A stretch of 6,716 bases of DNA. Source: Thermoleophilaceae bacterium. Its GTDB lineage: Bacteria; Actinomycetota; Thermoleophilia; Solirubrobacterales; Thermoleophilaceae. This document shows, in pieces, positions 1-4,752 of this stretch. Where the stretch lies: positions 1 to 6,716 of the forward strand of contig JACCZP010000175.1 of NCBI GenBank assembly GCA_013695885.1. Direction: 5' to 3'. Within the stretch, counting starts at the first letter, position 1, and each line of letters begins with the position of its first letter. A program made the position numbers and the translations under genes. The notes under the pieces were generated by a model, which saw only the letters and a program-made list of their open reading frames with translations, was not told where the DNA came from and did not search any database.

Positions 1-58
1 GCTTCGTGTTGCAGCGGGGGAGTGTGGAGGCCGGTGGAGCGAGCGCCCGTGCCGGTGG
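1..58. other. Window edge, no gene assigned
   Basis: This short stretch lies beyond the 3' end of the P450 gene. All three forward frames are open through it, but they run on antisense to the P450 and show no recognisable family. I see no start codon with a ribosome binding site and no terminator-like hairpin with a T-tract. The next gene, possibly a regulator of the P450, would lie outside the window. Confidence 0.4.
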
Positions 59-1414
59 TCACACAGTCGCGGGGGCTCTCGCGGCCGCAGCGCGCGCCCC
101 GTCCGCGGCGGCCAGGCCGTCGAGCACGACCACGGCGTCGTCGGCGGGGGCGATGGTCACCGTCCGCCTTCGCGGACGCTCGAATCCGCCCCGCGGGGCT
201 CGCAGCCGCGCACGCTCCACCATGGCGCGCAGCACGACCTTCATCTCGTACTGGGCGAAGGCGGCCCCGATGCAGCGTCGGATGCCGCCGCCGAACGGGA
301 TCCACGAGTAGGTGTCGGCCGGACGCTCGAGGAAGCGCTCGGGGCGGAACTCCGCCGGGTCGGGGTAGATCTCCGGGCGGCGGTGGACGAGGTAGATGCA
401 GGGCGCGACGGTCGTCCCGGTGGGCAGATCGAGTCCCGCGACGGTGAGCGGACGGGTGAGCCTCCGGGCGACGAGCATGATCACCGGGCGCAGCCGCAGC
501 GTCTCCTTGACGACGGCATCCAGATAGGCGTCGTCCTCGCCCCGAGCCACCTCCCGCTCGAGCCGTTCGAGCACCGCGGGGCGCCGCAGCAGCCGCTCCC
601 ACGCCCAGGCCAGTGCCGTGGCCGTGGTCTCGTGGCCCGCGACGAGCATGGTCATGAGCTCGTCGCGAAGCTCGACGTCCGAGAGCGACGCACCCTGCTC
701 GTCGCGGGCGGCGAGCAGCATGGAGAGGACATCTTCGCGCTCCCCGGCGTCGGGCTCACCGCGCCGGCGGGCGATCTCCTCGTAGAGGATGGCGTCGACC
801 TCCTCGGAGGCGCGCTGGAACGCCCGCCATGAGCTGCCCGGGCCGACGTAGGCGCGCAGGGCGGGCATGGCGAGCAGGGGGAAGTTCCGCGTGGTGAGGT
901 CCAGCATGCGGGCCAGGCGCCCGCCCAGCTCCTCGAGGCGCCCGGCGTCCTCGATGCCGAACACCGCCCGCATGATGATCTCGAGCGTGATGGCCTGGGT
1001 GCGCTCGCGCAGGCGGAGCGGCTCTCCCAGCGGCCAGCGCTCCATCTCGCGGTCCGTCACCTCTCGCATGACCTCTCCGTAGCGCTGCATCCGAGCTCCG
1101 TGGAACGGCGGCAGCATGAGCTTGCGCTGGCGCAGGTGGCGCGGGCCGTCGAGCAGGAGCACCGAATGGCGGCCCACCACGGGCTCCAGGATCGCGTTGG
1201 CCTCGCCGGCGTGCAGGACGTCGGCGTCCCCGGTGAACACCTCCTTGACGGCATCCGGATGCGAGAGCACGACCACGTTCCCGAGGCCGGCCAGCCGCAA
1301 CGTGAAGGCGTCGCCGTAGCGGCGCGCACAACGCTCGAGGGTGACGAGCGGGCGGGCGGTCCAGCGGGCGGTCTGAAAGGCCAGGGGCGCCGACGGCCCG
1401 GGTGGAAGAGTCAT
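59..1414 (-). CDS. Cytochrome P450 (CYP135/CYP138-like)
   Basis: Predicted soluble haem-thiolate monooxygenase of 451 residues, a normal length for a bacterial P450. It would insert one oxygen atom into an organic substrate using electrons from a ferredoxin/reductase pair, neither of which is encoded here. All signatures are present: I-helix oxygen-activation motif AGHETT (259-264), K-helix ExxR (E304-R307), PERF (358-361), and haem loop FGGGIRRCIG (374-383) with C381 as the axial ligand. The N terminus (LPPGPSAP) is the proline-rich hinge usual for this group, with no membrane anchor. I chose the ATG at 1414 because homologues begin near this hinge; an in-frame GTG at 1462 would add 16 unlikely residues. 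The last ~20 residues are alanine-rich and beyond the conserved fold. The resemblance to CYP135/138 is from memory of the haem-loop and N-terminal pattern; the substrate is unknown. A 63-bp gap separates it from the kinase gene upstream on the same strand. Confidence 0.95.
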   Translation of the reverse strand: MTLPPGPSAPLAFQTARWTARPLVTLERCARRYGDAFTLRLAGLGNVVVLSHPDAVKEVFTGDADVLHAGEANAILEPVVGRHSVLLLDGPRHLRQRKLMLPPFHGARMQRYGEVMREVTDREMERWPLGEPLRLRERTQAITLEIIMRAVFGIEDAGRLEELGGRLARMLDLTTRNFPLLAMPALRAYVGPGSSWRAFQRASEEVDAILYEEIARRRGEPDAGEREDVLSMLLAARDEQGASLSDVELRDELMTMLVAGHETTATALAWAWERLLRRPAVLERLEREVARGEDDAYLDAVVKETLRLRPVIMLVARRLTRPLTVAGLDLPTGTTVAPCIYLVHRRPEIYPDPAEFRPERFLERPADTYSWIPFGGGIRRCIGAAFAQYEMKVVLRAMVERARLRAPRGGFERPRRRTVTIAPADDAVVVLDGLAAADGARAAAARAPATV

Positions 1415-1432
1415 GTACGGGACGGTACATGA
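1411..1432. promoter_or_regulatory. Inverted repeat across P450 start, candidate repressor operator
   Basis: Perfect 8-bp arms, TCATGTAC and GTACATGA, flank a 6-nt spacer GGGACG. The left arm contains the P450 initiation codon (CAT at 1412-1414 on the plus strand). Arms ending in TGTAC with a short GC spacer resemble operators of TetR-family repressors, which often control P450 genes in actinobacteria. On the minus strand the palindrome also holds TACCGT (1427 to 1422), which fits the loose TANNNT -10 pattern and would place transcription start within a base of the ATG. A bound repressor would therefore block both promoter and start. The inverted repeat is directly seen; the regulator class and the leaderless promoter are inference. 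Confidence 0.55.
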
Positions 1433-1468
1433 TTCGCTGCCCTCGCCCGGAGCGCCCGCCACGGAAGC

Positions 1469-1488
1469 TCGTGGGCGTCAGCCCACGA
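1469..1488 (-). terminator. Hairpin overlapping the lipid kinase stop codon
   Basis: An uninterrupted 8-bp stem (TCGTGGGC pairing with GCCCACGA) closes a 4-nt loop, TGAC on the minus strand, and the loop holds the TGA stop codon of the lipid kinase. It lies between the kinase and the P450 on the same strand, where a terminator or mRNA 3'-end structure could separate the two units. No T-tract follows, so a classical intrinsic terminator is not shown; U-tract-poor terminators are reported in high-GC actinobacteria. Confidence 0.4.
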
Positions 1489-2323
1489 TCAGGCGGTAGG
1501 CCTCGTGCTCCACGGTGAACCGGGCCCCGCCGCGCGAGAGGATCTCCCCGTCCACGTTGTAGCCGGTGTCGGCCGGGACGTCGAGATCGAGCTCCTCCGC
1601 CCGGAAGTGGCGGACGCCGGTCTGGTCGGCGATCCGGCCGGACCGGAGTCCCCACCCGTGGAGCACGAGCCGGGCCCGCGTGCCGGCCTCTATGACCGTC
1701 GCGTCCAGCCAGCCGTCGCTCGGGTCGGCCTCCGCCACGCTCGATCCCGCGCCGAAGTGGCCCGAGCTCGACACGATCACCTGCCAGGCGGCGCCGTCGA
1801 ACACCTCCCGGCCGTCGGCGCTCAGCCGGCACGGAACCGCCGGCTCGGTGAGCGCGGCGCGGGCTGCGCCGAGCACGTAGGCCACTACCCCGAGGCGCTG
1901 CTTGTGGGGGGCGGCCAGGCTCGCCGCCCTCGCCGCGAGGCCCGCGCTCGCCACGTTCACGAACGGCCGCCCGTCCATGCGCGCCAGCTCGCGGACGCGC
2001 TCCCGGGTGCCGGCCGCGGCGATCCGGCACGCCTCGTCGGGATCGCTCGGCAGCCCCGCACCGCGTGCGAAGTCGTTGGCCGTTCCCGAGGGGATGACCG
2101 CGAGCGCCGCTCCCACCTCGCCGGCCGCCGCTGCCGCCGGGGCGATCGAGCCGTCGCCGCCGGCCACGGCCAGCCGGTCGGGCCCGGTGGCGACGGCCTC
2201 GCGGAGTCCCACGATCGGGAACACGTCGACGGTCGCCCCGTGGCGGACGAGCAGCCGCTCGAGGTCGTCGGGATCGCAGCCGGTGCCCGAGCCCTCGTTG
2301 GCGAGCAGCGCTACGCGCGGCAC
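1478..2323 (-). CDS. Diacylglycerol kinase-family lipid kinase
   Basis: Predicted 281-residue ATP-dependent lipid kinase of the DAGK catalytic-domain family (YegS/DgkB/BmrU type), which phosphorylates diacylglycerol or a related lipid hydroxyl at the inner face of the membrane. The N-terminal strand and phosphate loop appear as VALLANEGSG (4-13), where N9 fits the family's N-P-x-S-G position. The nucleotide-binding GGDGS is at 55-59, the PSGTANDFAR segment at 78-87, and the C-terminal NVDGE segment with catalytic-region residues at 256-260. There are no membrane segments, as usual. The family mostly has GGDGT, so serine at 59 is a mild variant. The start is GTG at 2323; no closer in-frame start exists and upstream residues lose family likeness. 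No clear Shine-Dalgarno precedes it. It is divergent from the dehydrogenase gene and upstream of the P450. The exact lipid substrate cannot be read. Confidence 0.88.
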   Translation of the reverse strand: MPRVALLANEGSGTGCDPDDLERLLVRHGATVDVFPIVGLREAVATGPDRLAVAGGDGSIAPAAAAAGEVGAALAVIPSGTANDFARGAGLPSDPDEACRIAAAGTRERVRELARMDGRPFVNVASAGLAARAASLAAPHKQRLGVVAYVLGAARAALTEPAVPCRLSADGREVFDGAAWQVIVSSSGHFGAGSSVAEADPSDGWLDATVIEAGTRARLVLHGWGLRSGRIADQTGVRHFRAEELDLDVPADTGYNVDGEILSRGGARFTVEHEAYRLIVG

Positions 2324-2365
2324 CGCGCGCGTCCGGGAGGGATGAGGTGGGGCTCGAGTAGCGTC

Positions 2366-2371
2366 AGGTGG
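2366..2371 (+). promoter_or_regulatory. Ribosome binding site of hydroxyacid dehydrogenase
   Basis: AGGTGG lies 6 nt before the ATG at 2378 and supports that start over the in-frame ATG at 2342, which would add 12 residues absent from the family's usual N terminus. It is one of only two convincing Shine-Dalgarno sites in the window. Confidence 0.6.
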
Positions 2372-2374
2372 CGG

Positions 2375-2380
2375 ATTATG
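2375..2380 (-). promoter_or_regulatory. Candidate -10 element for the lipid kinase
   Basis: The minus strand reads CATAAT here, five of six matches to TATAAT and unusually AT-rich for this sequence. It would start transcription about 45 nt upstream of the kinase GTG. I see no good -35 element at the expected distance, and the hexamer overlaps the ATG of the divergent dehydrogenase, so a chance match is quite possible. The 54-bp gap 2324-2377 must hold both divergent promoters unless one lies inside the opposite gene. Confidence 0.22.
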
Positions 2381-3319
2381 GCGAGGTGCTTCGTGACCCG
2401 GACACTGCCCGGCGACGCCGTCGAGCGCCTGGCGCGCGAGCACGACGTGGAGGTGTGGCCGGACACGATGCCGCCTTCGCGCGACGAGATCGCGCGGCGC
2501 CTCGAGGACGGGGTCGAGGGGTTGCTCACCCTCCTGACCGACGCGATCGACGGAGATCTCCTCTCCCGCGCGCCGGCGCTCCGCTCGATCGCGAACTACG
2601 CGGTGGGCTCGGACAACGTCGACGTGGACGCCGCCACCGCTCGCGGCGTGCCCGTCGGCACGACCCCCGACGTGCTGACCGAGACCACGGCCGACCTGAC
2701 CTGGGCGCTGATGCTCGCGGCGGCGCGGCGGCTGGCCGAGGGCGACGCGGTGGTGCGCTCCGGCGGCTGGCGCACATGGGAGCCGAACGGACTGCTCGGC
2801 CGCGACGTGCACGGCGCGACCCTCGGGCTCGTCGGGGTCGGACGCATCGGCGGCGCGGTGGCACGGCGCGCCGAAGGCTTCGGGATGGAGGTCCTGCGCC
2901 ACGGCCGGTCGGGCGGCGTGGCCCTCGACGAGCTCCTCGAGCGCTCGGACTTCGTGTCGCTGCACTGCCCGCTGACCGAGGAGACGCGCGGTCTGGTCGG
3001 CGAGCGCGCGCTCGGGCGCATGAGGCCGACCGCGGTGCTCGTCAACACCTCCCGCGGCCCGATCGTCGACACCGACGCCTTGGCCGGTGCGCTGCACGAC
3101 GGACGCATCGCCGCGGCCGCCCTCGACGTGACCGATCCCGAGCCGCTGCCCGCCGACCACCCGCTGCTGGCCGCACCGAACCTCCTCGTCGTCCCCCACG
3201 TCGGCTCGGCAACCCACGCCACCCGCGCGGCCATGGCCGACATGGCGGTGGACAACCTGCTGGCCGCGCTCGCGGGCAAGCGGATGCCCTACTGCGCGAA
3301 CCCGGAGGTGTACGGGTAG
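2378..3319 (+). CDS. GRHPR-like D-2-hydroxyacid dehydrogenase
   Basis: Predicted cytoplasmic NAD(P)-dependent reductase of 313 residues, D-isomer 2-hydroxyacid dehydrogenase family, most like glyoxylate/hydroxypyruvate reductase. It would reduce glyoxylate or hydroxypyruvate to glycolate or D-glycerate. The substrate-binding half (1-100 and the C-terminal helix) surrounds the Rossmann half with GVGRIG (153-158). The catalytic triad is complete: R226 in NTSRGP, E255 in DPEPLP and H274 in PHVGSATH. The run LDVTDPEPLP followed by PHVGSATH is characteristic of the GRHPR branch. At the end of Rossmann strand 2 there is H-G-R (175-177) rather than an aspartate, which favours NADPH. The loop from R177 to the SDF motif at 190 is about 11 residues shorter than I recall for human GRHPR. 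Phosphonate, formate or D-lactate dehydrogenase branches are less likely alternatives. It converges on yjbQ with a 6-nt gap. Confidence 0.92.
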   Translation: MARCFVTRTLPGDAVERLAREHDVEVWPDTMPPSRDEIARRLEDGVEGLLTLLTDAIDGDLLSRAPALRSIANYAVGSDNVDVDAATARGVPVGTTPDVLTETTADLTWALMLAAARRLAEGDAVVRSGGWRTWEPNGLLGRDVHGATLGLVGVGRIGGAVARRAEGFGMEVLRHGRSGGVALDELLERSDFVSLHCPLTEETRGLVGERALGRMRPTAVLVNTSRGPIVDTDALAGALHDGRIAAAALDVTDPEPLPADHPLLAAPNLLVVPHVGSATHATRAAMADMAVDNLLAALAGKRMPYCANPEVYG

Positions 3320-3325
3320 TCACCG

Positions 3326-3787
3326 TCACTCCCCCAGCACCTTGATCACGAGCCGCTTCGGCCGCCCGCCGTCGAACTCCGCGTAGAACACCTGCTGCCA
3401 CGGGCCGAGGTCGAGGCGGCCCTCGGTGACCGGGACGATGGCCTGGTGGTGCACCAGGAGGTTCTTCAGGTGGGCGTCGCCGTTGTCCTCGCCCCCGCGG
3501 TGGTGACGGTAGTCGCCCGGCTCGGGCAGCAGCTCGCTGGCCACCGCGGTGTCAGGGTCACGCCAGCTCGGAGGAGCGAGCTTGTCGAGCCACTCGAGCG
3601 TGTCCTCGAGGATGCCCGGCTCGTCGTCGTTCACCCACACCCCTGCGGTGATGTGCATGGCCGACACGAGCACGAGGCCCTCGCGGACCCCGGCGTCGTC
3701 GACCGCGGTCTGCACGTCGTCGGTTATGCGAACGAACTCGCGCCGCCGCTCGGTCTCGAACGTGCGGTAGACGGTGTGGGACCTCAT
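3326..3787 (-). CDS. yjbQ: YjbQ/UPF0047 family protein (secondary thiamine-phosphate synthase)
   Basis: A 153-residue protein of the YjbQ/UPF0047 family, slightly longer than the usual ~130-140. Escherichia coli YjbQ has weak thiamine-phosphate synthase activity when overproduced, but its physiological role is unsettled, so the enzymatic name should be taken loosely. Family hallmarks are in order: [15 protein letters not shown] (44-58) with H45, a second histidine pair at H95-H96, DNGDAHLKN (101-109) with N102 and H106, and [14 protein letters not shown] (127-140). The extra length comes mainly from the segment around 70-100. The start is ATG at 3787, supported by a strong ribosome binding site. 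It is divergent from the SDR gene. Nothing nearby belongs to thiamine synthesis. Confidence 0.93.
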   Translation of the reverse strand: MRSHTVYRTFETERRREFVRITDDVQTAVDDAGVREGLVLVSAMHITAGVWVNDDEPGILEDTLEWLDKLAPPSWRDPDTAVASELLPEPGDYRHHRGGEDNGDAHLKNLLVHHQAIVPVTEGRLDLGPWQQVFYAEFDGGRPKRLVIKVLGE

Positions 3788-3791
3788 CGGG

Positions 3792-3799
3792 CTCCTCTC
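3792..3799 (-). promoter_or_regulatory. Ribosome binding site of yjbQ
   Basis: The minus strand reads GAGAGGAG, ending 4 nt before the ATG at 3787. This is a strong Shine-Dalgarno match and fixes the start. The 38-bp gap to the divergent SDR gene (3788-3825) must also hold promoter elements. On the SDR side, CATGAT at 3814-3819 sits exactly where a leaderless -10 would be for a start at 3826, but it is a weak match. Confidence 0.6.
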
Positions 3800-3825
3800 G
3801 ACCGGGAAACGGGCATGATGGCGGG

Positions 3826-4620
3826 ATGGACCTCGCGCTCGCCGACCGGACCTGCGTGGTGACCGGCGCGAGCCGGGGGATCGGACGTGCGAGCGCCGCC
3901 GCCCTCCTGGCCGAGGGGGCCCGGGTGCTGCTCGTGGCGCGCGGCGAGGAGGCGCTGGCCGAGGCCGCTGCGCAGCTCGGGTCCGGGGACCGACTCGACA
4001 CCCTCGCCCTCGACGTGACCGCTACGGACGCCGGCAAGCAGGTGGCGGCGCACTGCGAGGAAGGGCTCGGCCCGGTCGACGTGCTGGTCAACAACGCCGG
4101 GACGTCGTACAACCGTCCGCTGGAGGAGCTCGAGGACGCCGACTGGCAGGCGCAGTGGGAGCTGCACGTGATGGCCTCCCTTCGCCTGATGCAGGCGACC
4201 GTGCCGGCGATGGCCGAGCGCGGATGGGGGAGGGTGGTGAACGTCTGCTCCTCGTCGGGCAAGCGGCCGTCGCTGTCGAACGCCGCCTACTCGGTGACGA
4301 AGGCGGCGCAGCTATCGCTCTCGCGGGTGTTCGCCGACTCCTACGGCGCCAGCGGCGTGCGCGTGAACGCCGTGGCCCCCGGCCCGGTGGAGACGCCGCT
4401 GTGGCTGGAGGAGGGCGGCATGGCCGACCAGGCGGCCACCGCCCAGGGTACGTCTCGCGAGGAGGCCCTCGAGGCGACGCGGGCCAAGGTGCCGATCGGG
4501 CGGTTCGGCGCGGCGGAGGAGATCGCCGCGGCGGTGGTCTTCCTGTGCTCGGAGGCGGCCTCGAACGTGTCGGGCGCGGCGTGGTCGGTCGACGGCGGGA
4601 GCGTGCCGATCATCCTTTGA
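3826..4620 (+). CDS. Classical short-chain dehydrogenase/reductase
   Basis: Predicted cytoplasmic SDR oxidoreductase of 264 residues, single Rossmann domain, typical length. The cofactor motif TGASRGIG is at 13-20 and NNAG at 89-92. The catalytic S142, Y155 and K159 (YSVTK) are in standard spacing, and the PGPVET loop follows at 185-190. R17 inside the glycine motif and R39 at the end of strand 2, with no acidic residue there, indicate NADP(H) preference. The tetrad asparagine that normally sits in a V-N-L/V segment is H114 here (WELHVMA, 111-117), which is unusual. The run SSSGKRPS is shared with an actinobacterial SDR group annotated only as oxidoreductases or 3-oxoacyl-ACP reductase-like; I would not name a substrate. 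No clear Shine-Dalgarno precedes the ATG, so leaderless translation is possible. An overlapping short frame starting at 3815 is not credible. Confidence 0.93.
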   Translation: MDLALADRTCVVTGASRGIGRASAAALLAEGARVLLVARGEEALAEAAAQLGSGDRLDTLALDVTATDAGKQVAAHCEEGLGPVDVLVNNAGTSYNRPLEELEDADWQAQWELHVMASLRLMQATVPAMAERGWGRVVNVCSSSGKRPSLSNAAYSVTKAAQLSLSRVFADSYGASGVRVNAVAPGPVETPLWLEEGGMADQAATAQGTSREEALEATRAKVPIGRFGAAEEIAAAVVFLCSEAASNVSGAAWSVDGGSVPIIL

Positions 4621-4652
4621 GACGGCGCGCCGACCGGTCCAGGCTATCGCCC

Positions 4653-4744
4653 GCGGTACCTCGGGGGTGATCGAGGCGGTACCCCGGGGGTGATCGCGGG
4701 CGACCCGCCCGGGTGATGGGCGCGGTAACCCGCGGGCTGCTAAA
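4653..4744. repeat. Four phased 23-bp tandem units before the HD-GYP gene
   Basis: Units begin at 4653, 4676, 4699 and 4722, each exactly 23 bp apart. The first two match at 21 of 23 positions, sharing GCGGTACC, a GGGGG run and TGATCG. Unit 3 keeps mainly the right half (GGGTGAT at 4711-4717, in exact phase; about 13 of 23 overall). Unit 4 keeps the left half (GCGGTA at 4722, 13 of its first 15 positions) and runs into the putative promoter. Local stems are possible, for example CCTCG (4659-4663) with CGAGG (4672-4676). The array fills most of the 132-bp gap between the SDR stop and the HD-GYP start. It could be a set of binding sites for a regulator or a small minisatellite; the sequence does not decide. 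Confidence 0.75.
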
Positions 4745-4746
4745 AC
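4741..4746 (+). promoter_or_regulatory. Candidate -10 element for leaderless HD-GYP mRNA
   Basis: TAAAAC is the only AT-rich hexamer in the gap and ends 6 nt before the GTG at 4753. That is where a -10 box lies if transcription begins on the start codon. No Shine-Dalgarno sequence is present between it and the GTG, which agrees with leaderless translation. The last position deviates from the TANNNT pattern and no clear -35 is seen. The TAA within it is also the in-frame stop that limits the upstream extent of the gene. Confidence 0.3.
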
Positions 4747-4752
4747 CCCTTC

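Noticed and set aside
756..2030. Long minus-strand frame overlapping both the P450 and the lipid kinase in another frame
   Set aside because: Low-complexity Arg/Pro/Gly-rich translation crossing two real genes; a frame shadow.
1505..2377. Upstream extension of the dehydrogenase frame on the plus strand
   Set aside because: It is antisense to the lipid kinase. The dehydrogenase family begins at the ATG at 2378, which has its own ribosome binding site.
2324..3217. Extension of the lipid kinase frame upstream on the minus strand by nearly 300 codons
   Set aside because: The extension is antisense to the hydroxyacid dehydrogenase and has no family likeness; the kinase fold begins right after the GTG at 2323.
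59..4620. A biosynthetic gene cluster made of the P450, hydroxyacid dehydrogenase and SDR
   Set aside because: The genes alternate in strand, have separate intergenic regions, and no synthase, ligase, transporter or ferredoxin is present. Oxidoreductases of these families are common neighbours by chance.
4653..4744. CRISPR array
   Set aside because: The 23-bp units are directly adjacent, with no unique spacers and no cas genes in the window.
4621..4752. Cyclic-di-GMP riboswitch upstream of the HD-GYP gene
   Set aside because: I could not find the GEMM conserved core or its tetraloop-receptor pattern. The gap is mostly the tandem array, and the likely promoter lies at its end, leaving no leader RNA.
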